Of a DNA stretch of 38,443 nt, positions 16,239 to 25,094 are shown piece by piece. The position numbers and the translations under genes were made by a program. Location: contig CAJMBB010000001.1 of NCBI GenBank assembly GCA_905211615.1, forward strand, positions 1 to 38,443. The letters are read 5' to 3'. Under the pieces are notes generated by a model that saw only the letters and a list, made by a program, of their open reading frames with translations, had not been told where the DNA came from and ran no database searches. This DNA is from an uncultured Collinsella sp. GTDB lineage: Bacteria > Actinomycetota > Coriobacteriia > Coriobacteriales > Coriobacteriaceae. Within the stretch, counting starts at the first letter, position 1. Every line of letters starts with the position of its first letter.

Positions 16239-16931
16239 ATGGAACAACACCAGCATTATCAGAGCCTGCAAGATCAGGCATACAACGCATTGCGCTCCAA
16301 GATCATCTATGCCGAGCTCAGGCCCGGCACGCGCCTTTCGGCGATTGGTCTGGAAAAGGAGACGGGAATCGGGCGCACGCCCATTCGCGAGTCTTTTGTG
16401 CGCTTGCGTGAGCAGGAACTGGTGGAAACGCGTCCCAAAAGCGGCACCTATGTCTCAAAAATCAGCATGGAGCGCGCCGAGAACGCCTGTTTCTTGCGCG
16501 AGAAACTCGAGAGAAGCGTGCTTATTAAATGCTGTTCGGCCGCCTCGCCCGAGCAAAAGCATCGGCTTGAGCAGATTCTTGCCGAGTCCGAGTCGCTCGA
16601 CCATAGCGAAACACGTCGTTTCTTTGACCTGGACAACCTGTTCCATGAGACGTGTTTTGAGATTGCTGGCCGTCACATGCTGTGGGATTGGATGAAGAGC
16701 GTCAACACGCATTTTGAGCGATACAACTGGTTGCGTATGGTGTCGCAGGATTTGGATTGGGAGCCGATTCGTCGGCAGCATCGCCGGATTCTCGAGGCCA
16801 TTAAGAGGGGCGATACCGACGCGGCGAGCTATCTGGCAGAGACGCACTTGCACCTGATGCCCGAAGAGCAAGGTCCGGTTATCGCCTTGCATCCCGACTA
16901 TTTTGAGCTGTCCAAAGACTCATCTATCTAG
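16239..16931 (+). CDS. GntR/FadR-type (FCD) transcription regulator
   Basis: A 230-residue regulator. The N-terminal winged helix contains ALRSKIIYAELRPGTRLS and IGRTPIRESFVRLREQELVE, the GntR signature. The C-terminal all-helical FCD domain includes ACFLREKLERSV, FFDLDNLFHETCF and a final histidine-bearing QHRRILEAIKRGD helix, where FCD proteins hold a metal or carboxylate ligand. The ATG at 16239 has a weak ribosome site (GAGGG); no better start is in frame. It lies downstream of the flavin reductase after a hairpin and may control that gene's dyad promoter at 14009-14061, which is a guess from proximity. Confidence 0.85.
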   Translation: MEQHQHYQSLQDQAYNALRSKIIYAELRPGTRLSAIGLEKETGIGRTPIRESFVRLREQELVETRPKSGTYVSKISMERAENACFLREKLERSVLIKCCSAASPEQKHRLEQILAESESLDHSETRRFFDLDNLFHETCFEIAGRHMLWDWMKSVNTHFERYNWLRMVSQDLDWEPIRRQHRRILEAIKRGDTDAASYLAETHLHLMPEEQGPVIALHPDYFELSKDSSI

Positions 16932-17054
16932 CCCATCACCGCATCTGCTCGAGACGCAAAAACGATGCTACTCACCTACAGCGTTTTGCAACCGAGATTT
17001 TTAAAAAATGCCTAAAATGGCTCAGACTGCCGACATTGGGAAACGGGGTGCGCT

Positions 17055-18077
17055 ATGGCGCAGATGAGAATCAAGGACATTGCCGCCGAGGCGGGCGTGA
17101 GCCCGGCCACGGTCTCGCGCTATCTCAACAACCGCCCCGGGCAGATGACCGAGGAAACCCGTGCTCGCATCGCGGCGGTTATCGAGCGCACCGGCTATCG
17201 CCCACGTGCCGCCGCACGCAATCTACGCAGCTCGCGCACCAATCTCATCGGCGTGATCTTGGCCGACATCGCCAATCCGTTCTCCAGTGCCATGCTCGAA
17301 GGGCTTTCCGCCAGTGCCGCCGCGCGCGGCTGCTCGCTTATGACGGCCATTAGCGGCAACGATCCCGCTAAAGAGGCCGAATCGCTCACCAGGCTTATCG
17401 ACGCCGGCGTGGACGGCCTGGCCGTCAATACCTGCGGCGGTAACGACGAGGCAATCGCCGCTGCCGCGGGACGTTTACCCGTTGTGCTGCTCGACCGCGA
17501 TGTTGCCGCCGGCGGTGTCGATCTGGTGACATCTAACAACCGTGAGCTGGTCGCCGGCTTGGTAGACGCCTTGGCCGCTGCGGGCAGCGAGCGCCTGTGC
17601 CTGCTCACCGAGGCAAGCGACGACAGCCCCGTCCGTCGCGAGCGCGCCGAGGCTTTTGCCGACGAGCTTTCTCGACGCGGCCTTGCGGGCGAGGTCGTCA
17701 CCCTGGCCGACGGCGGTGCCACGGGTGTTGGCCGCTTGGACGAGACCATCCGCGACTACGCGGGCAAAAGGCTCGGCCTTATCGCCGTCAACGGCCTGGT
17801 TTTCCTGCGTCTGACCGAGGCGCTGGCGCAGCTTGGTCCCTCGTTGCCGGCGGGGCTCAAGATCGCGACGTTCGACGACTACCCTTGGAACCATGTACTC
17901 TTTGGCGGAGTGACCACGGCCGCGCAAGACACCATCACCATTGCCGAGCGCGTAGTCGAGCGCCTGTCCGAGCGCATCGACGTCGTTACCACCACCGTGG
18001 GCGAGGCCGCAAAGCTGGCGCCCAAACGCATCGAGATCCCCGGCCACATCGAACACCGCGCCTCGACCTCTCGCTAG
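17055..18077 (+). CDS. LacI-family transcription regulator, orphan
   Basis: A 340-residue LacI/GalR-type regulator. The helix-turn-helix is MRIKDIAAEAGVSPATVSRYL, the hinge follows (RPRAAARNLRSSRT), and a sensor domain runs from NLIGVILADIANPFSS to IATFDDYPWNHVLFGGVTT. The FDDYPW stretch resembles KdgR-like members, but this is not enough to name a ligand. No transporter or sugar enzyme is next to it, so its targets are elsewhere. The ATG at 17055 is used because the next one, three codons later, has no ribosome site; the site for 17055 is itself weak. A GTTTTGCAACCGAG half-site and a TAAAAT box lie upstream and may serve autoregulation. Confidence 0.88.
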   Translation: MAQMRIKDIAAEAGVSPATVSRYLNNRPGQMTEETRARIAAVIERTGYRPRAAARNLRSSRTNLIGVILADIANPFSSAMLEGLSASAAARGCSLMTAISGNDPAKEAESLTRLIDAGVDGLAVNTCGGNDEAIAAAAGRLPVVLLDRDVAAGGVDLVTSNNRELVAGLVDALAAAGSERLCLLTEASDDSPVRRERAEAFADELSRRGLAGEVVTLADGGATGVGRLDETIRDYAGKRLGLIAVNGLVFLRLTEALAQLGPSLPAGLKIATFDDYPWNHVLFGGVTTAAQDTITIAERVVERLSERIDVVTTTVGEAAKLAPKRIEIPGHIEHRASTSR

Positions 18078-18130
18078 TCGCTCGTTCGCAACGGCCTGTT
18101 CGCGCACGTTTTTTGAGCGCTTGATACGCT

Positions 18131-18146
18131 TTAACCCTGCGGAAAC
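18131..18146 (+). promoter_or_regulatory. GlnR-type half-box before the glnA homologue
   Basis: TTAAC-N6-GAAAC fits the actinobacterial GlnR half-box gTnAC-n6-GaAAC at all but the first position, and it also satisfies the AC-n9-AC form. It lies 66 bp before the start codon and just upstream of the -10 candidates TAGTAT and TATAGA. A second half-box at normal spacing is not seen. Confidence 0.4.
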
Positions 18147-18211
18147 ATTTTTCTGCGATAGTATCTGCGATATAGACCAGTCGAAACCCGCCCGAAAGAA
18201 AGGGGAGCGAC

Positions 18212-19549
18212 ATGAACCAGCAGAACATCGATTATGTACTCCGCTCCGTAGAGCAGCGTGACATCCGCTTTGTGCGTCTGTGGTTTGTCGACATTCTCGG
18301 CCGCCTCAAGAACTTTGCCATTAGCCCCGAGGACCTCGAGGTCGCTTTTGAGGAGGGTATTGGCTTTGACGGCTCCGCCATCGAGGGCTTTGCCACGCCC
18401 GAGGAAGCCGACATGCTGGCGTTTCCCGATGCTTCGACCTTCCAGATCCTGCCGTGGCGCCCGAGCCACAACGGCGTCGCCCGCGTGTTCTGCGATGTGT
18501 GCACCCCCGACCGCAAGCCGTTTGCCGGCGACCCGCGCGATGCCCTTCGCCGCATGTTCCGCAAGGCCGAGAAGGCTGGCTACCTGCTCAACGTGGGTGC
18601 CGAGCTGGAGTATTACTACTTCCCCGACGAGCACACCCCCGAGCCGCTCGACAACGTGGGATACTTCGATCTTTCGGTGAGCGATGCCGCCCGCGACCTG
18701 CGTCGCAACACGGTCCTCACGCTCGAGAAGATGTCCGTGCCCGTGGAGTACACCTTCCACGCCGCCGGCCGCTCGCAGCACGGCATGAGTCTGCGCCACG
18801 CCGAGGCCCTGAGCATGTCCGACGCCATCACTACGGCCAAACTCATCATTAAGCAGCAGGCCTACGAGAGCGGTTGCCACGCCTCCTTTATGCCCAAGCC
18901 GCTGGCGGGCGAGGATGGCAGCGCTATGTTCCTGTGCCAGTCACTATTCGACCACGACGGCAACAACGTCTTTTGGGGCGAGGACGACGAGAAATACCAT
19001 CTCTCCGATATCGCCAAGCACTATATGGCCGGTATTCTGGCGCACGCGCGCGAGATCAGCGCCATCACCAACCCCACGGTCAACTCGTACAAGCGCATCA
19101 CCACGGGTGGCGACTCCGTGCCGCAGTACGCCACGTGGGGCCTGCGCAATCGCGCGAGTATGGTCCGCATCCCGGTCTACAAGCCCGGTAAGCAGCTGTC
19201 CACGCGTATCGAGCTGCGCAGTCCCGATCCCATGGCCAACCCGTACCTGGTCAACGCCGTCACGCTGGCGGCTGGTCTGGACGGCATCGAGCGCAAGCTG
19301 GAGCTCCCGCCCGAGGCCACGGCCGAGACGCTCAAGCTCACCGACCGTCAGATGGTCGAGGCCGGTTACACCCCGCTGCCGCGCTCGCTCAAAGAGGCGC
19401 TCGACGTGTTTGAGGACTCGCAGTTTATGAAGGATGCCCTCGGCGAGCACATCCACAGTTTCTTCCTTAAAAAGAAGCGCGACGAGTGGCATAAGTTTGA
19501 GTCCACGATCACCGAGTGGGAGATCAAGCACTACCTGGCGAACTCCTAA
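18212..19549 (+). CDS. glnA: Glutamine synthetase homologue (GlnA2-like) lacking several active-site residues
   Basis: A 445-residue type I glutamine synthetase homologue, closest by eye to the actinobacterial GlnA2 line (start RDIRFVRLWFVDILG, GFDGSAIEGF, NPTVNSYKR, ELRSPDPMANPYL). It keeps the catalytic Asp of FDGS and the first two metal ligands (GAELEYY). However, the usual HHExxxxQxE metal motif reads FHAAGRSQHG here, with Ala184 and Gly191 in place of two Glu ligands. The GSAMH(x)H motif reads GSAMFLC, so the metal-binding His is Phe240. The flap GGEAP reads GGDSVPQ. It may be inactive, altered in substrate, or regulatory. It is followed 50 bp later by a GlnR-like regulator. The ribosome site is AAAGGGGAG. 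Confidence 0.85.
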   Translation: MNQQNIDYVLRSVEQRDIRFVRLWFVDILGRLKNFAISPEDLEVAFEEGIGFDGSAIEGFATPEEADMLAFPDASTFQILPWRPSHNGVARVFCDVCTPDRKPFAGDPRDALRRMFRKAEKAGYLLNVGAELEYYYFPDEHTPEPLDNVGYFDLSVSDAARDLRRNTVLTLEKMSVPVEYTFHAAGRSQHGMSLRHAEALSMSDAITTAKLIIKQQAYESGCHASFMPKPLAGEDGSAMFLCQSLFDHDGNNVFWGEDDEKYHLSDIAKHYMAGILAHAREISAITNPTVNSYKRITTGGDSVPQYATWGLRNRASMVRIPVYKPGKQLSTRIELRSPDPMANPYLVNAVTLAAGLDGIERKLELPPEATAETLKLTDRQMVEAGYTPLPRSLKEALDVFEDSQFMKDALGEHIHSFFLKKKRDEWHKFESTITEWEIKHYLANS

Positions 19550-19599
19550 TCGCGCTGGCTTGTTCCAGTACGATTGAGCTCATTTCTTTGGAGGCCGAT

Positions 19600-20262
19600 A
19601 TGTCCGAAAAGAGTGCCCTGTTCATGGCGCGCACGACGCGCTTCCACGAGTTTGCCCGCAGCTTGACGACCACCCTGGGTGTCGAGGTGAGCCTGGCAAC
19701 CCCCGATTCGCCGACTGCGGCGCACGACTTTGACCTGCTGATTCTCGATTCCGATGGCATCCGCAGCGACCGCATCGACCAGATTGCCAAGTGGCTTGAC
19801 GATCGCGGCGGCGTCCCCATGTTGGTGATCGTCGACGACGAGGCGCTCGGCACCCTGCGCCTGCCCAATCACGCGCATGCCGACTTTGTATGCCCCACGG
19901 CGACGCCCAACGAGCTCAAGGCTCGCGCGCAGCGCCTGATGGGCGAGGAGGAGACCGTCACCGCCGACGATGTGCTCAACATCGATAACCTCGAGATCAA
20001 CCTGGCCACCTACCAGGTGACGCTCGATAACGAGCCCATCGACCTGACGCTGATGGAGTACTCGCTGCTGAGCTTTTTGGCGACGCACCCCAACCGTGCC
20101 TACAGCCGCGAGGTGCTGCTGCACCGCGTGTGGGGCTTTGAGTACTGCGGCGGCACGCGCACCGTCGACGTGCACATCCGACGCATCCGCTCCAAGGTGG
20201 GCCCGCAGATCGCGGCACACATCACCACCGTCCGTGGCGTGGGTTATCTGTTTAAGGACTAG
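19600..20262 (+). CDS. GlnR-like orphan OmpR-family regulator
   Basis: A 220-residue two-domain regulator. Residues 1-110 are a receiver-like domain, with FDLLILDSDG the only recognisable piece; the acidic pocket and the conserved Lys are not clear, as in atypical orphan receivers. Residues 125-220 are an OmpR/PhoB winged helix with LTLMEYSLLSFLATHP and VWGFEYCGGTRTVDVHIRR. The latter is nearly the same as the segment in actinobacterial GlnR, the global nitrogen regulator, which also has an atypical receiver and no partner kinase. No kinase gene is adjacent. The ATG at 19600 follows TTTGGAGG; upstream in-frame codons lack a site. Pairing with a glnA homologue supports a nitrogen role. Confidence 0.78.
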   Translation: MSEKSALFMARTTRFHEFARSLTTTLGVEVSLATPDSPTAAHDFDLLILDSDGIRSDRIDQIAKWLDDRGGVPMLVIVDDEALGTLRLPNHAHADFVCPTATPNELKARAQRLMGEEETVTADDVLNIDNLEINLATYQVTLDNEPIDLTLMEYSLLSFLATHPNRAYSREVLLHRVWGFEYCGGTRTVDVHIRRIRSKVGPQIAAHITTVRGVGYLFKD

Positions 20263-20266
20263 ATCT

Positions 20267-20300
20267 CCACTACTAAGGGGACAGGGCGCCTTTGTGGTGG
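20267..20300. repeat. CCACCACAAAGG-type dispersed hairpin, copy 1 (left arm decayed)
   Basis: CCACTACTAAGG (20267-20278), then GGACAGGGCG, then CCTTTGTGGTGG (20289-20300) followed by TTTT. The right arm is identical to the copy at 32878. The left arm has two changes that break pairing. It lies five bases after the GlnR-like gene and may act as its terminator. Confidence 0.7.
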
Positions 20301-20416
20301 TTTTGGCGCAGGCCGGGTCCTTTGGGGCCTGCAGCAGAACTTAAGCCTTCCTAAAAGATTGCGTTCTCATACACGTTCGCCCGCATATTGGGGTACAACT
20401 CAACGTGAACAATGAT

Positions 20417-20443
20417 GGCCCGCCACATGTTTGGCGGGCCTTT
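20417..20443 (+). promoter_or_regulatory. Terminator-like hairpin in the degP leader
   Basis: GGCCCGCCA (20417-20425) pairs perfectly with TGGCGGGCC (20432-20440) followed by TTT. It ends 26 bp before the protease start codon, too close to leave room for a promoter between them. So it is either a leaky terminator, an attenuator or a structured leader. Confidence 0.5.
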
Positions 20444-20469
20444 GGTTATTTGACGAAAGGATCGCAGCC

Positions 20470-21930
20470 ATGAGCGAGAACGATTCCCAGCGTCCCCAGG
20501 ATGCGGGCAACGCCGGCGAGACCCAGCAGCAGCCGCGCGTGCAGGTGGAGTCGACGCCTGCCGACAGCAACATTCCCTACGTGCAGGCCTACGACACACA
20601 GACCGGAAAGCCGCTGGGCAGCCAGCAGGTTGTAAACAAGCACACGGTGGTCAAGACCAAGACCAAAAAGCTGCCGATTTTTATTACGGCGCTTGCCGGC
20701 TGTGCCTGCGGCGCCCTGCTGGTCATTGCACTCATTATGAGCGGTACGCTCAATATCGGTGGCGGCAAGAATGCCGTGACGGCGGGTGCTTCGGGTTCGT
20801 CGACGCAAAAGATTACGATTGATTCCGAGGACACCACGCTGGCCGAGGCCGTTTCTGCCAAGGCCCTGCCCTCCGTCGTTTCCATCACCGCCACTTCGAG
20901 CGGTAGCCAGAATGGCTCGCTTTCGCAGTCTGCCGACGAGTCGGATGGTTCGGGCAGCGTCGGTTCGGGCGTTGTGCTCGATACCGAGGGCCATATCCTC
21001 ACCAACAACCATGTGGTCGATGGCTATGACCAGTACGTGGTTACCATGGACGACGGCACCACCTACGAGGCCGAGTTCGTGGGCAACGATGCCTCGAGCG
21101 ACCTGGCTGTCATCAAGCTCAAGGACGCCGATGCCTCCAAGCTCACGCCGATCGAGATCGGTGATTCCTCCAAGCTCAACGTGGGCGAGTGGGTCATGGC
21201 GATCGGTTCGCCGTTCGGCAACGAGCAGTCTGTCTCCACGGGTATCGTCTCGGCGCTCTATCGCTCCACGGCCATGAGCTCTACCAGCGGCAACACCATC
21301 TATGCCAACATGATCCAGACCGATGCCGCCATCAACCCGGGCAACTCCGGCGGCGCGCTCGTCAACGACAATGGCGAGCTTGTGGGTATCAACTCGCTCA
21401 TCGAGAGCTACTCGGGTTCCAGCTCGGGCGTGGGCTTTGCCATTCCCGTTAACTACGCCAAGAACATTGCCGACCAGATCATCGACGGCAAGACGCCGGT
21501 TCATCCATACCTGGGCGCCACGCTTTCGAGCGTCAATGCGCTCAATGCCCGCACCAACAAGCTGAGCACCGATAGCGGCGCGTATGTGGCGAGCGTCGTT
21601 GAGGATGGTCCTGCCGCCAAGGCTGGCATCCAAGAGGGCGACGTCATCACCAAGCTGGGCGACGACGAGATCACAAGCGCCGATGGCCTGATCATCGCAC
21701 TGCGCAGCCACGAGGTGGGCGAGAAGGTCGAGATCACGCTCATGCGCGGCAAGGAAGAGAAGAAGGTCACCGTCGAGCTGGGCTCCGATGAGGAGCTGCA
21801 GAACCAGCAGCAGGATGACAGTTCGACCGACACCGGCAACGGCGGTATTACCGACGAGCAGCTGCGCCAGTACCTGGAGGAGCTGCTAGGCCAGCAGGGG
21901 CAGGGCCAGGGCTACGGCCAGGGTTACTAA
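20470..21930 (+). CDS. degP: DegP/HtrA-type S1C serine protease, membrane-anchored
   Basis: A 486-residue protease. A hydrophilic cytoplasmic N-terminus of about 75 residues is followed by one transmembrane helix (PIFITALAGCACGALLVIAL). A Ser-rich linker follows, then a trypsin-like domain with His181 (NNHVVDG), Asp211 (SSDLAVIKL) and Ser293 (NPGNSGGAL), then a single PDZ domain (about 350-455). A Gln/Gly-rich tail ends QGQGYGQGY. The protein would face the outside and degrade or refold damaged secreted proteins. The ATG at 20470 follows GAAAGGA; a longer frame lacks a site. It is probably monocistronic, with a hairpin in its leader and a strong terminator after it. Confidence 0.93.
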   Translation: MSENDSQRPQDAGNAGETQQQPRVQVESTPADSNIPYVQAYDTQTGKPLGSQQVVNKHTVVKTKTKKLPIFITALAGCACGALLVIALIMSGTLNIGGGKNAVTAGASGSSTQKITIDSEDTTLAEAVSAKALPSVVSITATSSGSQNGSLSQSADESDGSGSVGSGVVLDTEGHILTNNHVVDGYDQYVVTMDDGTTYEAEFVGNDASSDLAVIKLKDADASKLTPIEIGDSSKLNVGEWVMAIGSPFGNEQSVSTGIVSALYRSTAMSSTSGNTIYANMIQTDAAINPGNSGGALVNDNGELVGINSLIESYSGSSSGVGFAIPVNYAKNIADQIIDGKTPVHPYLGATLSSVNALNARTNKLSTDSGAYVASVVEDGPAAKAGIQEGDVITKLGDDEITSADGLIIALRSHEVGEKVEITLMRGKEEKKVTVELGSDEELQNQQQDDSSTDTGNGGITDEQLRQYLEELLGQQGQGQGYGQGY

Positions 21931-21956
21931 CGAGCCGTATCGCACATATCGAAGCC

Positions 21957-21998
21957 AGAGGGGCTGTCCCATCAACGCGGGACAGCCCCTCTTTTCTT
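21957..21998 (+). terminator. degP terminator
   Basis: AGAGGGGCTGTCCC (21957-21970) pairs perfectly with GGGACAGCCCCTCT (21979-21992) over 8 bases, followed by TTTCTT. Confidence 0.93.
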
Positions 21999-22178
21999 AT
22001 TGATCCGTTGGGGACGGAGGAAAACTGATCATTTAGAAATGGCAAGGGCATGATTTGATTGCGCAATCCACCCCGGTCTGGCGGCTGCCGATTCGGTGCG
22101 GTTCGAGACCGCTATTCGGCCTCATTGCGACCGGTGGTACTCTAGTATCCGTTTGAAATCGAGCGAAGGAGTGCCGCT

Positions 22179-24407
22179 ATGGAGCAATCGAGCCTGTTTG
22201 GTGACGGCGTGGACATCGATACCGAAACGCCAGCGAGCACGGATACCGCTGCACCGATCGATGCCCGTGCCCGGGCGGCAGCGCGTGCGGCCGAGCTGCG
22301 CCACGAGCTCGATTACCATGCCTATCGCTACTACATGCTCGACGCGCCCGAGATCACGGACGCCGCCTTTGACAAAATGCTCGTTGAGCTGCAGGAAATC
22401 GAGGCGACCTACCCCGACCTGGTGACGCCCGACAGCTATACCCAACGTGTGGGCGGCTACGTGAGCGAGCAGTTTACGCCGGTCACGCATATGGCGCGCA
22501 TGTATTCCATGGACGATGCCATGGATCTGGACGAGCTCGACGCGTGGCTCCAGCGCACCGAGGATGCGCTCGGTGCTGGCAGCGTCACCTATACCTGCGA
22601 GCTTAAGATCGACGGTCTGGGCGTTGCGCTTACCTATCAAAACGGCACCTTCGTGCGCGCGGCCACACGCGGCGATGGCACCACGGGCGAGGACGTGTCG
22701 CTCAACGTCCGTACCATCAAGGATGTGCCCATGCACCTGTCCGAGCCGGCGCTCGCCCACATGGGCGCCGACCGCGAGCGTACCATCGAAGTACGCGGCG
22801 AGGTCTATATGCCCAAGGGCAGCTTTGTGCGCCTGAACGACGAGGCCGATGCCGAGGGCCGCGACCCCTTCGCCAACCCGCGCAACGCCGCCGCCGGCAG
22901 CCTGCGCCAAAAGGATCCCAAGGTCACAGCGCGCCGCGACCTGGCCACCTTTATCTATGCCATCGCCGATACCGACCCGCTGCACGTCCACAGCCAGCGC
23001 GAGTTCCTCGATTGGCTGCGTAGCGCCGGCTTTAGCGTCAACCCCAACGTGGCACGCTGCGCCACGCCCGCCGAGGTCCACGAGTTCTGCGCCCAGGCCC
23101 TCGAGCATCGCGGCGACCTGGACTACGACATCGACGGCGTGGTCGTAAAGGTCGACAGCTTCCAGCAGCAGCTCGACCTGGGCTTTACCGCCCGCGCGCC
23201 GCGCTGGGCCATTGCCTTTAAGTTCCCGCCCGAGGAAAAGCAGACCGTCCTGCGCGAAATTCGCATCCAGGTGGGCCGCACCGGTGTGCTCACGCCGGTC
23301 GCCGAGTTCGACCCGGTGACGGTTGCCGGCTCCACCATCGCGCGCGCCACGCTGCACAACATCGACGAGATCCATCGCAAAAACGTGCGCGAGGGCGACA
23401 CCATTATCGTGCACAAGGCGGGCGACGTGATTCCCGAGGTCGTGGGCCCGGTACTCGACAAGCGCCCGGCCGATTCGGTTGACTGGCACATGCCCGAGGT
23501 CTGCCCAGTGTGCGGCAGCCCCGTGGTCCACGAGGACGGCGAGGTCGCTTACCGCTGCGTGTCCATCGACTGCCCCGCGCAGCTCAAGGAGCGCCTGCTT
23601 CACTGGGTGAGCCGCGGCTGTATGGACGTCGATGGCCTGGGCGACGAGATCGTCGACAAGATGATCGCCGCCGGCCTGATCCACGATGTCGCGGACTTCT
23701 ACCAGCTCTCGATCGATGACATCGCAGGCCTGGACACGGGGCGCACCTATGCCAGCTCCAACAGCAAAAAGGGCGTCAAGAAGGGCGACCCCATTCCGGT
23801 GGGCCTCAAGACGGCCGAGAAAATCATCGCCGAGCTCAACAAGTCCAAGAGCCAGCCGCTCGGTCGCGTGCTGTTTGCCCTGGGTATCCGCCACGTGGGC
23901 AAGAGCGTGGGCGAGGTTATCGCCGAGCGATTCCTGTCGATTGACAAGCTTATCTTGGCGAGCGAAGAGGACATCGCCGAGTGCGAGGGCATCGGTCCCA
24001 AGATTGCGGCAAGCGTCAAGCAGTTCCTGGCCGTGCCCGAGAACCTTGCCGTGCTGGAGCGCCTGCGTCAGGCGGGTCTGTCGCTCGAGGTCGACCTGGG
24101 CGCCGCGCACGCGCAAGCCGCAGCCGACGCTGGCGTGGCGGGCGAGCTCGCCGACGCACAGCCGCTTGCGGGTTTAACCTTCGTGCTCACTGGTACACTC
24201 GTCAACCGCACGCGCGACGAGGCGGGCGCGGCGCTCAAGGTGCTCGGCGCCAAGGTTTCGGGCAGCGTGTCGAAGAAGACGAGCTATCTGGTCGCCGGTC
24301 CCAAAGCGGGCTCCAAGCTCACCAAGGCCGAGCAGCTGGGCGTACCCGTGCTGGACGAGGACGCACTCGAGCAGATTCTTGCGACCGGTGAGGTGCCGGA
24401 GGCTTAG
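22179..24407 (+). CDS. ligA: NAD+-dependent DNA ligase LigA
   Basis: A 742-residue replicative ligase that seals nicks using NAD+. The Ia and adenylation domains contain the nucleophile Lys143 in ELKIDGLGVAL and the RGDGTTGED motif. The OB fold follows, then a zinc finger (CPVCGSPV and CVSIDCPAQ), the helix-hairpin-helix region (near GLDTG, CEGIGPKIAASV) and a C-terminal BRCT domain (about 660-742, LTGTLVNRTRDEA). It is slightly longer than usual because of about 30 extra N-terminal residues before the AAELRHELDYHAYRYY motif and a short insertion before the BRCT domain. The ATG follows GAAGGAG. It stands alone between terminators. Confidence 0.96.
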   Translation: MEQSSLFGDGVDIDTETPASTDTAAPIDARARAAARAAELRHELDYHAYRYYMLDAPEITDAAFDKMLVELQEIEATYPDLVTPDSYTQRVGGYVSEQFTPVTHMARMYSMDDAMDLDELDAWLQRTEDALGAGSVTYTCELKIDGLGVALTYQNGTFVRAATRGDGTTGEDVSLNVRTIKDVPMHLSEPALAHMGADRERTIEVRGEVYMPKGSFVRLNDEADAEGRDPFANPRNAAAGSLRQKDPKVTARRDLATFIYAIADTDPLHVHSQREFLDWLRSAGFSVNPNVARCATPAEVHEFCAQALEHRGDLDYDIDGVVVKVDSFQQQLDLGFTARAPRWAIAFKFPPEEKQTVLREIRIQVGRTGVLTPVAEFDPVTVAGSTIARATLHNIDEIHRKNVREGDTIIVHKAGDVIPEVVGPVLDKRPADSVDWHMPEVCPVCGSPVVHEDGEVAYRCVSIDCPAQLKERLLHWVSRGCMDVDGLGDEIVDKMIAAGLIHDVADFYQLSIDDIAGLDTGRTYASSNSKKGVKKGDPIPVGLKTAEKIIAELNKSKSQPLGRVLFALGIRHVGKSVGEVIAERFLSIDKLILASEEDIAECEGIGPKIAASVKQFLAVPENLAVLERLRQAGLSLEVDLGAAHAQAAADAGVAGELADAQPLAGLTFVLTGTLVNRTRDEAGAALKVLGAKVSGSVSKKTSYLVAGPKAGSKLTKAEQLGVPVLDEDALEQILATGEVPEA

Positions 24408-24426
24408 CGCATCGATAACCAAATTG

Positions 24427-24468
24427 AAGAACCGCCCGGAAGCACGATGCCTTCCGGGCGGTTCTTAT
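24427..24468 (+). terminator. ligA terminator
   Basis: AAGAACCGCCCGGAAG (24427-24442) pairs perfectly with CTTCCGGGCGGTTCTT (24451-24466) over 8 bases. Its right arm overlaps the left edge of the 93-bp direct repeat. Confidence 0.88.
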
Positions 24469-24548
24469 TTGGACGGGGCAACCGGCACCGTGATCTGCGT
24501 CACGTAGGTCGCGGGGTCGTCGCTGACGATATTGTCGATGAGGGCGAT
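24456..24548 (-). repeat. 93-bp direct repeat, copy 1, with a gene-tail remnant
   Basis: Aligned without gaps to 25800-25892 with about ten differences. Read on the minus strand it encodes the end of a protein, IALIDNIVSDDPATYVTQI then TVPVAPSK and a stop (stop codon at 24467-24465). No start or upstream coding sequence is present, so it is a remnant. The parent family was not recognised. The rest of the gap up to 24701 holds only the antitoxin promoter region (TATACT at 24663-24668). Confidence 0.75.
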
Positions 24549-24701
24549 CCTGCGAACCGGTGCCGTCCCAGAGCGATAAGAGATTCATGCAGGGCAGAGG
24601 GACCTCACAATGACGGTTCTCCATTGCGGCGGTCTTTATATATAAACATTAACATTAACGTGTATACTTAGCAGTGAAGATATATGTTGAGAGGAGCAGT
24701 T

Positions 24702-25094
24702 ATGGTTACCGTCGCGTTTTCGGAACTGCGCCAAAACCTTACGCAGGTGGCCGAAAAGGTTGCCAATGAGGGCGAGGAGGTTGTGGTCTTCAAGCGGAGC
24801 AAGCCGTTGTTCAAGATCGTGCCGCTCGACTATCAAGGCCCGGTTGCAGTGGAATATGACGCTGCCCAGGAGCGTGGGGGCGCAAAACCGACGTGCGACA
24901 CGGGCAAGCCCAAGCGCGACGTGGGTACGATGTGGCATCCCAAGATCACCTGGAAGGAGATCCGTGAGATGCTCGCGGAGAATGAGGACTACCAGGAGTA
25001 TCTCGATATCGTGGCTAACATGCCAAAGGGAACGCCGCTCGATACGATGACGGTTGAAGATGAAAAGCGCGTCGCGAGGGAGCGCTACCTATGA
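24702..25094 (+). CDS. Phd/YefM-type antitoxin of a PIN toxin
   Basis: A 130-residue protein whose N-terminus, VTVAFSELRQNLTQVAEKV then EEVVVFKRSKPLFKIVPL, is the Phd/YefM DNA-binding fold. The remaining part is acidic and lysine-rich and would wrap the toxin. It overlaps the next gene by four bases (ATGA), the typical arrangement of antitoxin before toxin. The ATG at 24702 follows GAGGAG. The AT-rich promoter with AACATTAACATTAACG and TATACT just upstream is the expected place for autoregulation by the antitoxin-toxin complex. Confidence 0.85.
   Translation: MVTVAFSELRQNLTQVAEKVANEGEEVVVFKRSKPLFKIVPLDYQGPVAVEYDAAQERGGAKPTCDTGKPKRDVGTMWHPKITWKEIREMLAENEDYQEYLDIVANMPKGTPLDTMTVEDEKRVARERYL

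Noticed and set aside
22000..22178. Region before ligA as a riboswitch or small RNA
   Set aside because: No stable nested hairpins or U-run were seen; a GGGGACGGAGG string is present but unexplained.
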